Shown one piece after another: positions 13,689 through 23,074 of a stretch of DNA of 34,702 nucleotides. Numbering within the stretch: position 1 is the first letter of the stretch; every line of letters starts with the position of its first letter. The stretch spans positions 1 through 34,702 of IMG/VR virus record IMGVR_UViG_3300008220_000032; one strand, 5' to 3'. A program made the position numbers and the translations under genes. The DNA comes from a virus. The notes under the pieces are model-generated. The model ran no database searches and had not been told where the DNA came from. It worked only from the letters and a program-made list of their open reading frames with translations.

Positions 13689-14388
13689 CGTCCAGCTCCC
13701 AAAGGGCAGCCCAAACGTCGGGCATTAAGGGGAATTTGCGTTTTGATACCAGGTGAAACTCGATCGATCTTGAAGCGCAAAACCCGGCAATTGCGTTCCT
13801 GGTCTTCGGTCCCCAAACACCATCAAGACCGCCGGGGTTGAAGTCTGCTTTTTTGACCAACCGTTGAGCCTCGAAAACACAGCACTTCGAGCTTAGTTGA
13901 ATGTGAGGCCCATCGAAAAACTTCGGCAGCTTCCACCGGTCTAACTTCTCTGCTTCCTTCCAGCTGCCACCCCAAATCAGTCTTGCGTCCTTCAGCCAGT
14001 AGGCGTCCGGAAAGCTCTGCGCTTCATAACCCCACCTGCGATATTCACTTGTAATTTCAGCCGATGAAAACCTGTCATTGGGAGACAAAATCAGCTGTGC
14101 CGAAACCGGCGGCTTCGTTTGCCAGAAGCCGAACTCCGGTTGATCTTTCGGCGCAACCTGGTAAATCCAAACGTCAATCGCCAGAGACGGATTGAAAAGA
14201 TGCATGCTCGGGACCTTTCTGGGGTCAAGCTTTGATGTCCCTTTCAAAAAGGCGTTGAGCTGCTCCGATAACCCTCGCGTCGATTGACGAACCCGCAGAG
14301 CTCGATCCCGATTCTTTTCGGCATACGCTTTTGCGGCTGCTTGAAAGCGTGCCCGCAAAATTGGGTGGGCGTCATCAAGAATTGGCAA
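13678..14388 (-). CDS. endolysin: M15-type peptidase with C-terminal peptidoglycan-binding domain
   Basis: A 236-residue endolysin cutting peptide cross-bridges of the cell wall. Zinc ligands of the M15 peptidase fold are visible: H63 and D72 in SMHLFNPSLAIDVW, and H162 in FFDGPHIQL, with WGGSW about 20 residues before it. From about 165 a peptidoglycan-binding domain follows (AQRLVKKADFNPGGLDGVWG, then PKTRNAIAGF). The start is TTG directly after the stop of the preceding gene (TAATTG), with no clear Shine-Dalgarno, so translation is likely coupled and may be held low. No signal peptide is seen, so a holin should release it. Confidence 0.9.
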   Translation of the reverse strand: MPILDDAHPILRARFQAAAKAYAEKNRDRALRVRQSTRGLSEQLNAFLKGTSKLDPRKVPSMHLFNPSLAIDVWIYQVAPKDQPEFGFWQTKPPVSAQLILSPNDRFSSAEITSEYRRWGYEAQSFPDAYWLKDARLIWGGSWKEAEKLDRWKLPKFFDGPHIQLSSKCCVFEAQRLVKKADFNPGGLDGVWGPKTRNAIAGFCASRSIEFHLVSKRKFPLMPDVWAALWELDDGA

Positions 14389-14748
14389 TTAGGTCAGCCA
14401 TTTGACGGCGGTTTTGGCGCTGCCGAAATGAACGGTTCCCGTAAATGCGCCATCGAAGATCACAACAAACCCGACTGACCCGAAGGTCTCAAAGGGAAAA
14501 CAGAAGCTCTGGTTATCGCCGGTAAACTCTACGGTTGCTCCCGTATACCCGTTTGCGCCCATCACCGTGTATTGTGCCCCGCCCGCCGCAGCTGGATAAA
14601 GCCGAATTGTCGCCTTGATGCTGCCCAGGTCGCTGAACGAAATTTGGTGATCCATGTAGTCATAGGTAGACCAAGGGATGTTTGCCTTGCTCGCGCCAAG
14701 CGCCAGGTTTGTTACTGCGGAAACCGCCACCGATTTTCTTTGTGCCAT
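14389..14748 (-). CDS. hypothetical beta-rich protein, probably tail fibre or tip related (119 aa)
   Basis: A 119-residue product starting MAQRKSVAVSAVTNLALGAS, with GAGGAG upstream of the ATG. It is made of short beta strands rich in Gly, Thr and Phe (YTVMGANGYTGATVEFTG; GFVVIFDGAFTGTVHFG), typical of small receptor-binding or decoration beta-sandwiches. It lies between the tail-tip genes and the endolysin. A virion surface role is inferred from fold-like composition and position only. Confidence 0.6.
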   Translation of the reverse strand: MAQRKSVAVSAVTNLALGASKANIPWSTYDYMDHQISFSDLGSIKATIRLYPAAAGGAQYTVMGANGYTGATVEFTGDNQSFCFPFETFGSVGFVVIFDGAFTGTVHFGSAKTAVKWLT

Positions 14749-14809
14749 TGTTCAACTCCTCGGGTTTTGCTTGATGGTAGCAGAGCGATCGGAATTTGTC
14801 TGGGCTATG

Positions 14810-15346
14810 TCAGGCGATAACGTGAATCGGCACAATCGTGCAACCGTAGATTTTCAGATCCGAAGTGCTTATGATTTTAATAACACAGGTGTCCCAGACC
14901 CAACCGGCTCCCGAGCTCACCGTCAAAACCCTTCCCTCGGCAGCTGTGGCCCCTGGAACAGTGTTCGATATCGCGAAAGGCAACGCCTTCTCTGGACCAT
15001 CGTTATCGGTGCCCGTATCGATGTCGTCAATGATGCTCCCGGTTGAGTCGATCGCCGACCCAGCCTCATCCTCAACGGTTACCGTGATTCGGCCATTTCC
15101 AGCCGCAAAGACGACAAGCCCACACTTCGTGATCATCGGGGGCACGTTGTAATGACAATGGGCATAGTCGTTGGAGGCTCCACCCAAATAATACCAAACA
15201 GGGGCCCCATAGAAGCCGGTCGCCAAGCTGTGCTGTTTTTGGTCGATCTCCGCAAGCAGCTGATAGGACGCGATTGTTCCGTTGTCGATTTCAGGTTGAG
15301 TGAGCTGATCAAGCGGCATGTTGATCGGTTTTTTGTTGATGCTCAT
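14810..15346 (-). CDS. probable tail-tip or fibre protein (178 aa)
   Basis: A 178-residue beta-rich protein beginning MSINKKPINMPLDQLTQPEI, overlapping the previous gene by ATGA. Segments such as GLVVFAAGNGRITVTVEDEA and GRVLTVSSGAGWVWDTCVIK look like strands of a carbohydrate-binding or fibre-tip domain. No known family is recognised. It is followed by 61 bases in which I see only the ribosome binding site of the next gene. Confidence 0.6.
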   Translation of the reverse strand: MSINKKPINMPLDQLTQPEIDNGTIASYQLLAEIDQKQHSLATGFYGAPVWYYLGGASNDYAHCHYNVPPMITKCGLVVFAAGNGRITVTVEDEAGSAIDSTGSIIDDIDTGTDNDGPEKALPFAISNTVPGATAAEGRVLTVSSGAGWVWDTCVIKIISTSDLKIYGCTIVPIHVIA

Positions 15347-16287
15347 TCAGCTCTCCGAAAAAACAAGGTGCCAAGGCCCGCAGGCGAAGACCCACTTACC
15401 CTGCGAAGCTCCACCCGAAATGGCTCATAAAGCCCATGCGAAGAAGAGCCCGCGAGCTCGAATGTGCTATCCACCCAACCGGGGCCAGTCAAGGTGATGA
15501 CCTGGTTGGCGATCGTGACTCGAGTTTCCGGAACCACTGTTCCTGGGCCCTGAAAAACACTAACCGTGTAATTTCTTGTGATGGTGTCGGGAACACAGAT
15601 CTGCCCACAATAAGCCGTGGCGAAAGAAGCACTTGTGCTTTGAAAGTCCGCTCGCGGCGCAATCGCGTTATCCATGACCGTCCCGAGCGTAAGAAATCGA
15701 TCTTTGGCGATTCTGATCGGGCCATCTCCCACCCGCTGAACGTATTCCGTCGCGATCGGGGCGCCCGTCGGAGACTCTGCGGTTGAGCTGAAGGACACAA
15801 AATCGCTTGCAAGTGTTCCCGACCCGGGAGCTGCGCCAACGATATAGGCGTTCAGCGCATAGAGCTGCACAGAATGCGATGCATTGCTTGTCTTCAGAAA
15901 CACATAAACCACGCGGTTCGTTGAGGAAGTGGTTAACGTGACATCGACCGTAACCCATTCCGCGGTGGTCGATGTGGTTGTCGCCGTGGCTGTGTCGGTT
16001 CCGTCCACCTGCACCAAGATCGTGCCAGTCGCCGCGGCGTTCGCCACATTCATCCTGGCCTTCACTCGAAGCTTGTTATTGTCTAAATTCTTGTAAAGCA
16101 GAAATGAAAGACTCGGTGTCGCCGGATAGGAAGTGGCGGTCGTACTCATGGAGGTGAAATATCCCGATCCCGCTAGATGACAAACCGTGTCTTCATACAG
16201 CTCGTTATGATTTAGTGCGGGCTTTCCCCATGTGTTCGCAAAGACACCGGGCTTCAAGTTGTTGTAGGAAATCGGGTCATAGGGCAT
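15343..16287 (-). CDS. probable tail-tip or receptor-binding protein (314 aa)
   Basis: A 314-residue beta-rich protein beginning MPYDPISYNNLKPGVFANTW. The part around residues 60-130 (LRVKARMNVANAAATGTILV; TTAEWVTVDVTLTTSS) reads like a jelly-roll carbohydrate-binding module. The C-terminal part repeats a similar pattern (TVVPETRVTIANQVITLTG). It follows the large tail protein with no gap (TAA then ATG). I infer recognition of the host surface from composition and location. Confidence 0.6.
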   Translation of the reverse strand: MPYDPISYNNLKPGVFANTWGKPALNHNELYEDTVCHLAGSGYFTSMSTTATSYPATPSLSFLLYKNLDNNKLRVKARMNVANAAATGTILVQVDGTDTATATTTSTTAEWVTVDVTLTTSSTNRVVYVFLKTSNASHSVQLYALNAYIVGAAPGSGTLASDFVSFSSTAESPTGAPIATEYVQRVGDGPIRIAKDRFLTLGTVMDNAIAPRADFQSTSASFATAYCGQICVPDTITRNYTVSVFQGPGTVVPETRVTIANQVITLTGPGWVDSTFELAGSSSHGLYEPFRVELRRVSGSSPAGLGTLFFRRAE

Positions 16288-18837
16288 TTATCCGCTCCAT
16301 TTGTAATCCGTATTCTTGAAGAAAAAATCGTCCTGAACGGCCGTGGCAGCTGATACGTTCGGGAAGGTTATTCTCGTGTTAGCCCCAACGAAAGCCGATG
16401 GCGATGTCGTAAAGCTGATGTCATCGCCGCTGACAGCATCGATCACAAGCGTTTCGATTTCGGTGGGCTCACCCAAATTATACAAAATTACAGAATCGCC
16501 ATCTGTGAACCATTCCACCCCGCTGGTCATCGTAACTGTTCCGCCCGACTCGCTCGCGACCACGCCAACCGGACAAAGCAAACCAGCCTGGGCTCCAGGC
16601 CCATCGAGAAGAACCGTCAAGCTCTGCTCATTGGTAACCAAATCACGAGACCAACCAACCACGCGGCCCGAGACAGAGCTGGGCCCCGTAGTTCCGTTTT
16701 CCCAGTCATAAATCCCTGGATGAGAGATAGCCAAAACAACGGGGTCGCCAGCTTGAACGTTGACCCAAGGGCCAACGCCGATCGTGATGGCATATTGACC
16801 GGACCCCAAATAAATAAAATCTCGACCCACTTGGATCGCCGTATCAGAGCTCATGCCGGGACATTTCAACGTCATGGGATGAGATCCTTGCTCCTGAACA
16901 GCCATCGAATCGCGAACTGTGATCTTGGCGCCTTCGTTCAACATGCAGCCAGTATCGACGATCACCGGGTTTGGCGGCTCAACAACCTCGGCTTGTTCCA
17001 GGGCGCCTAACAGAACATCAGCTGCCGTTATGGTTTCCACTTCGTTTTGCAGAGCTGAAAACTTCGCCAGCTTCGTGTTGACCATTGTCAGCTTAATCAA
17101 GCCCGAGCTGTTGTTTCTGCGATCAATAAAGCAATTGCTACTTGCCGCGATCCAGCCGCCGATGATTTCCGACGCCGCCGCCTTCGAGGTCTGAACCATG
17201 TCCGCGCCAAAGTTGGCGAATTTCAGTTCGGCGATCGTGTCTAGGTCCATCAAAGTCTCTGGAATCCCCAGACCGAAACCAAGCGGAAGCGTGTCATAGG
17301 TGCCTCGCGAGGAAGTGGTGCCGCTGCTCTCGAGAATCGTTAGCATGTTTTTTTGAACAGTTAGAACATCTCCAACGGCTGCCTCGAGCGTCCATCCCTC
17401 CTTGATGATATCGACTCGTGGCGAAACGCCCACACCTCGAGCTGATAGTCTAATGGCGATCTTCGATGTGAACGTGTCAGCATCGACCACCGAATCCCAG
17501 CGAACAATTTCGGAGTTGTCGCCCTCACTCAAAACTCCAATGCCAGGAACGATCACGTCAAAATCTTGTGCCCCTTCACCAGCCAGCTTTTGAACAATCA
17601 AATACGGGAAATCATTTTTTGCATCGAGCTTTTCTTTGAATGGCACATTAACATAGGTTCCACGCCAGCTTTCATCCCACAGCTGGAGAGAACACGGCTG
17701 CAAAAAATAGGGGCCTTGAGCTGGCGAAACGCTGAAAAGGATTTGGGTTATCGTGACAGCTCCCCCCGAATCAGTAAAAAACAACCGGCCCCCGACGGCG
17801 CTCATGGGGTCGAAAAGATAATCAATGCCTTCGAATCGAAACTCCGGTAGGTCCGCCTGGACGGCCGACCGGATATCTTCTCCCAGTAATTGCAGATAAA
17901 GCGTGGGATCTATGAAATAGTTTTGCTGGGTCTGCGCCACCGAGGCTTTATAGGGGGAAATCGCCGAGCCAGCCGAAGATCCCGTGAAGGTGATCTCCAG
18001 CTCAACGGTCCCCGTCCCGTCATCATAGAAGCCTGGAAAGGGTGTGCCTGCCGGGTTCGTGGATGAAAACGGAAAATGAAGTCGATCGTCTTCCCACTTG
18101 ACGCTATAGCCGATATCGTTTGCCAACAGCCGACACATCGGCAGACACTCAATACCCATCCCGATCGGGCCGGGTTTGGGTGGCTTGTCGATATATCCTC
18201 GCCAGATCTCTCGGGTGTAATCGCCGGTTCCAAATTGGCTATCGAGCACCCGACCGGAGCGATCGACGATCGATTCATAAAGAGTTACGAACCGCCCTCG
18301 CCAAATTAGGGGGCGAGCTTGAATCCATCGACTTTGAGAAACAGAGCTCAGCTCATGCTTGTAAGTGTAGCCGACCACACCACGAGTGCATCCGGTGAAG
18401 GCTGTTCCCGATACGCCAGTGTAGGTGATGTATTCGCGCCCGAAATAGATTGCGCCGCTTGCGTCAAAGCCGGTTGTGTCGGCGCTGATGGTCGTAGCTG
18501 TGGCAGTTGCATCAGCTGTCATCTCCGTTTGAAGCGTGGCCCGAGCGAAAATGGCATCCAAAAGCCCGGCTTCTTCCAGGTCTTTATAGGCAAGCGTGAA
18601 ATTCACAGCTGCGCCGCGCCCGATTCCAGATGCGCGATCTGTCTCCATCGAAATGCGCGAGCTGTTATCGATTATCAGGCCCTTCGTGGTCGTTCTGCCG
18701 GCGGCTGCGGTTGCGATTGCATCGTCATCCACGCGAAGCGGCGTTTGCTCGGTGAAGGTGTACGGAATGCCTTCGATCATCAGATAATAGATCGAGGAAT
18801 AGCCACGCTTGAATGCAAGGTTTAATGGTGTGGCCAT
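16288..18837 (-). CDS. large tail-tip/hub protein (849 aa)
   Basis: The ATG at 18837 shares a base with the upstream TGA (TGATG), which I prefer over an in-frame Met 20 codons earlier. The 849-residue protein starts MATPLNLAFKRGYSSIYYLM. It contains beta-rich regions, a small Thr-rich segment (ADATATATTISADTTGFDAS) of the kind that folds as a short beta turn domain in tail hubs, and the pattern VVGYTYKHELSS. The region of about residues 300-620 resembles tail-hub domains by length and position after the tape measure. It probably forms the distal end of the tail. Family membership is not certain. Confidence 0.65.
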   Translation of the reverse strand: MATPLNLAFKRGYSSIYYLMIEGIPYTFTEQTPLRVDDDAIATAAAGRTTTKGLIIDNSSRISMETDRASGIGRGAAVNFTLAYKDLEEAGLLDAIFARATLQTEMTADATATATTISADTTGFDASGAIYFGREYITYTGVSGTAFTGCTRGVVGYTYKHELSSVSQSRWIQARPLIWRGRFVTLYESIVDRSGRVLDSQFGTGDYTREIWRGYIDKPPKPGPIGMGIECLPMCRLLANDIGYSVKWEDDRLHFPFSSTNPAGTPFPGFYDDGTGTVELEITFTGSSAGSAISPYKASVAQTQQNYFIDPTLYLQLLGEDIRSAVQADLPEFRFEGIDYLFDPMSAVGGRLFFTDSGGAVTITQILFSVSPAQGPYFLQPCSLQLWDESWRGTYVNVPFKEKLDAKNDFPYLIVQKLAGEGAQDFDVIVPGIGVLSEGDNSEIVRWDSVVDADTFTSKIAIRLSARGVGVSPRVDIIKEGWTLEAAVGDVLTVQKNMLTILESSGTTSSRGTYDTLPLGFGLGIPETLMDLDTIAELKFANFGADMVQTSKAAASEIIGGWIAASSNCFIDRRNNSSGLIKLTMVNTKLAKFSALQNEVETITAADVLLGALEQAEVVEPPNPVIVDTGCMLNEGAKITVRDSMAVQEQGSHPMTLKCPGMSSDTAIQVGRDFIYLGSGQYAITIGVGPWVNVQAGDPVVLAISHPGIYDWENGTTGPSSVSGRVVGWSRDLVTNEQSLTVLLDGPGAQAGLLCPVGVVASESGGTVTMTSGVEWFTDGDSVILYNLGEPTEIETLVIDAVSGDDISFTTSPSAFVGANTRITFPNVSAATAVQDDFFFKNTDYKWSG

Positions 18838-19511
18838 CAGATTGCTCCCGCCAGGACAATAGACAGTTCCGCGTATTCTGCGGTTGGCCCGAGCCATTTG
18901 ATGTCTTGAATTCCAAGAACGTGGCCCACCAGCTGGCCGTCAGGATCAGAGTCCGAAATAGGCGAAGACTCCCCCGCGTAAATCGTGATTTTCCCAGTAG
19001 ATGCCCATCCGCCATCGAACGCGGCCAGGCTGTCCTTGTGCATGGTAAGCGTACACCGAAAGATTCGGTTGCCCCCAAAACGATATCCGTATCCTCGGCG
19101 GTGTCGAAAGATTTGCAGCTCTTGATCAGCTGCGATTTCAATTTCTTCCCAAACCGCGCCGATCAACCAAACCATCCCAGGCGGAACAACCCGCGAGCTC
19201 AAGCTGGTAAACGTTTCGATCACCGTGGGCTCTCGGTCAAACCCACAAATGTATCCCGTTTGATCGGCCCATTCACAGGCGACCGACGATCCCAAAGTCA
19301 GAGTACAAAGCCCCGTCGAAGTGGAAAAAGCGATAGCATGCCCGCCCGCTCCGATAGCCGTGTTCAAAAGACCGATCCACGCATCAGCTTGAACGTAATT
19401 TTCTGCCGCCGTGTAATCGACGCCATCAATTGTCATTTTTCTGGCACCTGGTAAACCAGTGTCTATCCAGGCGTAAACGAAGCCGTTGGGAGCTGATGCC
19501 GTAATCGTCAT
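18837..19511 (-). CDS. tail protein, paralogue-like to the next gene (224 aa)
   Basis: A 224-residue protein starting MTITASAPNGFVYAWIDTGL. The central part (AWIGLLNTAIGAGGHAIAFS; GLCTLTLGSSVACEW) parallels the gene before it (SVWLALLKECRLVHGGVWNG; SGILTIQHSVSFTLASS). This suggests two diverged copies of one tail domain. It lies between tape measure and hub, where distal tail proteins are found. Starts overlap the previous stop (ATGA). Confidence 0.6.
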   Translation of the reverse strand: MTITASAPNGFVYAWIDTGLPGARKMTIDGVDYTAAENYVQADAWIGLLNTAIGAGGHAIAFSTSTGLCTLTLGSSVACEWADQTGYICGFDREPTVIETFTSLSSRVVPPGMVWLIGAVWEEIEIAADQELQIFRHRRGYGYRFGGNRIFRCTLTMHKDSLAAFDGGWASTGKITIYAGESSPISDSDPDGQLVGHVLGIQDIKWLGPTAEYAELSIVLAGAI

Positions 19512-20146
19512 GATGCGACACCCGCCAAGCCGACCTTCAACATCGCATAATCAGCTAAAATCCCCGGCTTGGTCATTATCGCGCTTTCAACGATGTATCG
19601 CCCGAAGCCTCGACCGCCCATCCAAAAATCCATCGTGAACAGCTCGGTCGAATCCATCAGCGATTCGTGCAAATTGTAATTGTTAACCCACGTATCCAAA
19701 ATCTCCAAATCTCCCTTTCCGCTTCCCCAAATCAAAGGAGTTGCTCCGCTGCCATCAGCTGCGGACACGCCATCTTCCTTCGCTCGATCGTGACCAGTAA
19801 AATTGATGGCGAGAGGATAGAAGCCATACTGATGAGGCCCAGTGCCGGTGACTGTTGTTCCAGTTGCCGATGTCGCTAGGGTGCATCGCGATTTTGTCGA
19901 AAGCGAACTCGCCAAAGTGAAGCTCACCGAATGCTGAATAGTCAGAATCCCCGATGTATCGACCCAGCCGTTCCAAACGCCACCGTGAACCAAGCGACAC
20001 TCTTTCAAAAGCGCCAACCAAACGGATGCTGGAGAATCCACATCGGGCGTAACTGTCGCCACAGCTGCGCCAATAGTGACCGAAACAACGCCGGTCCAAC
20101 CTGAGCTGACCTTGGCAAATCCTGGTATGGAGTCAGGTAATGGCAT
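19508..20146 (-). CDS. tail protein following the tape measure (212 aa)
   Basis: A 212-residue beta-rich protein starting MPLPDSIPGFAKVSSGWTGV. It is the first gene after the tape measure, the usual place of a distal tail or minor tail protein. The internal pattern WLALLKECRLVHGG and LTIQHSVSFTLASS recurs in the next gene. The start shares TGATG with the tape-measure stop. Confidence 0.6.
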   Translation of the reverse strand: MPLPDSIPGFAKVSSGWTGVVSVTIGAAVATVTPDVDSPASVWLALLKECRLVHGGVWNGWVDTSGILTIQHSVSFTLASSLSTKSRCTLATSATGTTVTGTGPHQYGFYPLAINFTGHDRAKEDGVSAADGSGATPLIWGSGKGDLEILDTWVNNYNLHESLMDSTELFTMDFWMGGRGFGRYIVESAIMTKPGILADYAMLKVGLAGVAS

Positions 20147-22743
20147 CAGAATGCGCTCGCCATTTGGCCCGTTTTGCTGATGGACCCGTTCGCTGCCGCA
20201 ATCGCCCGAGCGATGCTTTGTTGCCCACCCATCACGATTCCGGAGTTGTAATTAACCACAACCTGCGCCTGACCGCCAGCCCCACCGGCTTCTCTCATTC
20301 TCTTGTCCTGTTCTCGTTGAGCCTTTTCTCCAGCTGCGCCGCCTGCCGATTTCCCGCCGCCACCGATAACACCGCCGGCGACCAAGCCGAACATCGCGGC
20401 AGCGGCAAAGTGTGAAGCCATTGCGGCTGCATTGGGGAAGGACGCGAAGGCTTGAGCTGTTTCCATTAAGGCCAAAACAGCCGCCTTTTCTTGCTCGCCT
20501 TCAATGAATGACGCCACCCCAGTCCCGATCATCCCGATCCCTTGTTCCACGGCAGCTGATTCTTTCATGGTTCCGTCGGTGACCTGGCCGATCATGCCTG
20601 CGAGGTTTCCCGTCATGGTCATGAGCTGCGAGGTTTGTTGGCTGAACTGACCCATAGCACTGGCCGATGCCGATAGAGCTGAGGCAAGATCGAAATACTT
20701 TTGCGCTTCGTTCTGACGCTTTTCATCCAAAACGACCTGCTTGCCAGCGATATCCAACAGCTCTAACTCGGTCTTAATCTGCTCCTGTTTTGCCTTGTTG
20801 GTTTCTGCGGCGAGCTGTAGCCGAAGCGCATCTCCCTTGAGCTTGAATCCGATCAGCTTTTTCTCGAGCTCGCTTTCCGTCAGCATCTGTTGAATTTTGA
20901 GCTTCCGAATTCCCTTTTCTTTTTCGGTGTCGACCACTTCTTGCGCTTTGACGCCTGCGGCTCCGGTAGACTCCGCAACACTCACAGCTTCGGTTTTTGC
21001 CTCGGCTGCGATCTGGCCCATTTCATAATTCAGCGTGTAGCGTTGTTGTTCAATTCCCAGGAGCTTGATCTGTCCCTTGATTGTTTCTCGGTTCGCCTTG
21101 TTCTTGGTCTCCTCGAGCTTTTGCTCCAGTTCGATTCTACTGATTTTGAACTGAAACAGTTTCGCTTCATGCTTATCGACCATTGTTGCCAGTTGGATTT
21201 TTGCTTCCGCCAACCATTTAGCAAGCTGGATTTGTTTCTTTGTCGCCCCCTTTGGGCCTTTTTCATTTTTTGCGAATTCACCCGTTCCAGCCATGAAGCG
21301 GTCGAGCATCTGATTCAACCCGTCCATCGTCTTTCCGACTTCGAACAATTGAAACAGAAACCCTTCGGCTCCTGCGGTTGCTTGCTCCCAGGCTTCTTGC
21401 TCCCATTTCGCGTGTTGCTTTATTGTCTGAACCAGATATCGCTCCTGATCGATTGCGTCCTGTATCAGAATTTTGGCTTTTTGCTTAAAACTAAGGAATT
21501 TCGGATATTCTTCCTGGAGTTGCCGCAAAAGAACAACCTCTCTCTCAAACTCGCGGTTCAAATGGAATTGTTGCGCTGTCACATCTTTGGCGCTTAGTTC
21601 GTAGGCTTTAATATCCTCATTCATTCGCTTCACTTGGTCGGCAAGTTCCTTCGCCCAATCACCACCACCAAGACCAATGAAGTCGAACGCATAGGAAACT
21701 CCGGTCACCCGGGCCAGCTCACTTCCGGCATCTGCGACGAAACCGACAACGTTGCCCACTTCATCCATCACGTAGCCGCCGAATTCGATCACATCGCTCG
21801 CGATCTCCTTGACCTTCATAATGGCGCTAACCGCAACCTCAACGACGGCGGCGATTTTATCGATCGCCACCGCCACAACATCCGCGATCGTTCCAAGGAG
21901 GTCGATTAGAACTGTAAACGCTGGAATCATCTTTAGTGTGATTCGCTTCAGCTTCATCATCACATCCGCCAGCTTCGCGTTCATTTGCATGGACGCCCGG
22001 GTTGCAGCTGGGATTTCTGCGTTTTGGCTGTTGAGCTGTCTTTGCGCCTCGCCAACCACAGCCAGCTTTTTCTCTTCTTCGGTTAACTCTTTGGTCGTTT
22101 TCCCAATGGATGCCGCATAGTTAGAGTAGACTTCGGTGGCGTTATAGGTGATTCCGAGGTTATCCAGGATCATCTTAGAATTTCGAGCCAAACCAGTTGC
22201 GAGGCTATCCATAGCGTGTTCGGTGGAGATCCCCATCCTGGCAGAGCTGGCCGTGACAGCCTTCAACAACTGCGGAGTGAGCTTCAACGGAACACCCATC
22301 GCTTTCAGCTTTGCCTCAGCCGATGCAAGTGACTCGAGAGAAAACAGATGTTCCGATGCTGCTTGCAGCTCACGAAGCCGGGTCTCGGTCGCTTTTATGT
22401 CTGGACCGAGAGATGCAAGCTTGCCCTCGAATGCCGCCGCATCGTCGATCGCGCTTTTCATCACCTTCAGAGCTGCTACCGCCGCCAGACCCATCATGGC
22501 GTTTTTCATCGTCGCCATTTTCTGAGTTGTTTTATTGAATCGCCTGCCTAGCCTTTTGAGCTTGAGACCGACGTTCTTGAAGCTTGTCTGAAGCCTGCCG
22601 GATACAGATTGCGCTTTTTCGGAGGCTCTGACCTGGGCTCGCAGCTGGTCGGTCAGGTCCTCCATCTCCTTGGTCACCTTTTTGACCACGGCAGAAGCCT
22701 CATCGATGGCTTTCAGTCTAATATCCAGTTGTTGCTCTGCCAT
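20146..22743 (-). CDS. tape measure protein
   Basis: An 865-residue protein that sets tail length and is ejected with the DNA. I prefer the ATG at 22743 (TGATG with the chaperone stop) over a GTG one codon earlier. It starts with a coiled coil (EASAVVKKVTKEMEDLTDQL). A segment typical of phage tape measures follows (MGISTEHAMDSLATGLARNS). Hydrophobic segments lie near residues 265-340 (MIPAFTVLIDLLGTIADVVA), then a long Gln/Lys/Glu-rich helical rod, and a glycine-rich C-terminus with AAAMFGLVAGGVIGGGGK. At about 0.15 nm per residue the tail would be near 130 nm. The tail chaperone with frameshift directly before it supports the call. Confidence 0.93.
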   Translation of the reverse strand: MAEQQLDIRLKAIDEASAVVKKVTKEMEDLTDQLRAQVRASEKAQSVSGRLQTSFKNVGLKLKRLGRRFNKTTQKMATMKNAMMGLAAVAALKVMKSAIDDAAAFEGKLASLGPDIKATETRLRELQAASEHLFSLESLASAEAKLKAMGVPLKLTPQLLKAVTASSARMGISTEHAMDSLATGLARNSKMILDNLGITYNATEVYSNYAASIGKTTKELTEEEKKLAVVGEAQRQLNSQNAEIPAATRASMQMNAKLADVMMKLKRITLKMIPAFTVLIDLLGTIADVVAVAIDKIAAVVEVAVSAIMKVKEIASDVIEFGGYVMDEVGNVVGFVADAGSELARVTGVSYAFDFIGLGGGDWAKELADQVKRMNEDIKAYELSAKDVTAQQFHLNREFEREVVLLRQLQEEYPKFLSFKQKAKILIQDAIDQERYLVQTIKQHAKWEQEAWEQATAGAEGFLFQLFEVGKTMDGLNQMLDRFMAGTGEFAKNEKGPKGATKKQIQLAKWLAEAKIQLATMVDKHEAKLFQFKISRIELEQKLEETKNKANRETIKGQIKLLGIEQQRYTLNYEMGQIAAEAKTEAVSVAESTGAAGVKAQEVVDTEKEKGIRKLKIQQMLTESELEKKLIGFKLKGDALRLQLAAETNKAKQEQIKTELELLDIAGKQVVLDEKRQNEAQKYFDLASALSASASAMGQFSQQTSQLMTMTGNLAGMIGQVTDGTMKESAAVEQGIGMIGTGVASFIEGEQEKAAVLALMETAQAFASFPNAAAMASHFAAAAMFGLVAGGVIGGGGKSAGGAAGEKAQREQDKRMREAGGAGGQAQVVVNYNSGIVMGGQQSIARAIAAANGSISKTGQMASAF

Positions 22744-23074
22744 CACTTAGACCTTTTCATTTCGTTCGCGAGCTTCTGATTCCGGATTTCTTTCAGTGCT
22801 CCAAGCAAGTCTACCACCCAAGCGGCATATTCGTCAGGCCAACCAGAAATAGATCCCATCTCCATCTGATTCTCGAGGGTCAGAACGAACATCAGGCTGA
22901 AATCGTCCATTGCCACTCGAATCGGGCAGCTGGAGAATTCGCGCCGCAAATAGGTTCCCGCCTTGCTATCGCAAACCGATCGATCGCCGGAGCAACCACT
23001 TGTGTCGCCGCTCGCGCATTCCAGGCCGTGAATCTTGGAGAGCAGGTCCCTCCAAACAATCACCCTTATTTTTT
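22743..23074 (-). CDS. -1 frameshift extension of the tail assembly chaperone
   Basis: After the slippery run the -1 frame continues for 108 more residues (IRVIVWRDLLSKIHGLECAS onward, ending NQKLANEMKRSK) up to the tape-measure start. The frame opens upstream of the 0-frame stop and has no good start of its own, the usual sign of a G-GT type tail chaperone pair. The full fusion would be about 246 residues. The short form binds the tape measure; the fused form links it to the tail tube protein, as known for other siphophages. A separate start at the ATG at 23120 is the alternative. Confidence 0.7.

Noticed and set aside
20890-21597. Long plus-strand frame of 235 codons opposite the tape measure
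   Set aside because: Antisense to a clear coiled-coil gene, rich in Phe/Leu/Cys as expected from the complement of Lys/Glu/Gln codons, and no start signal.
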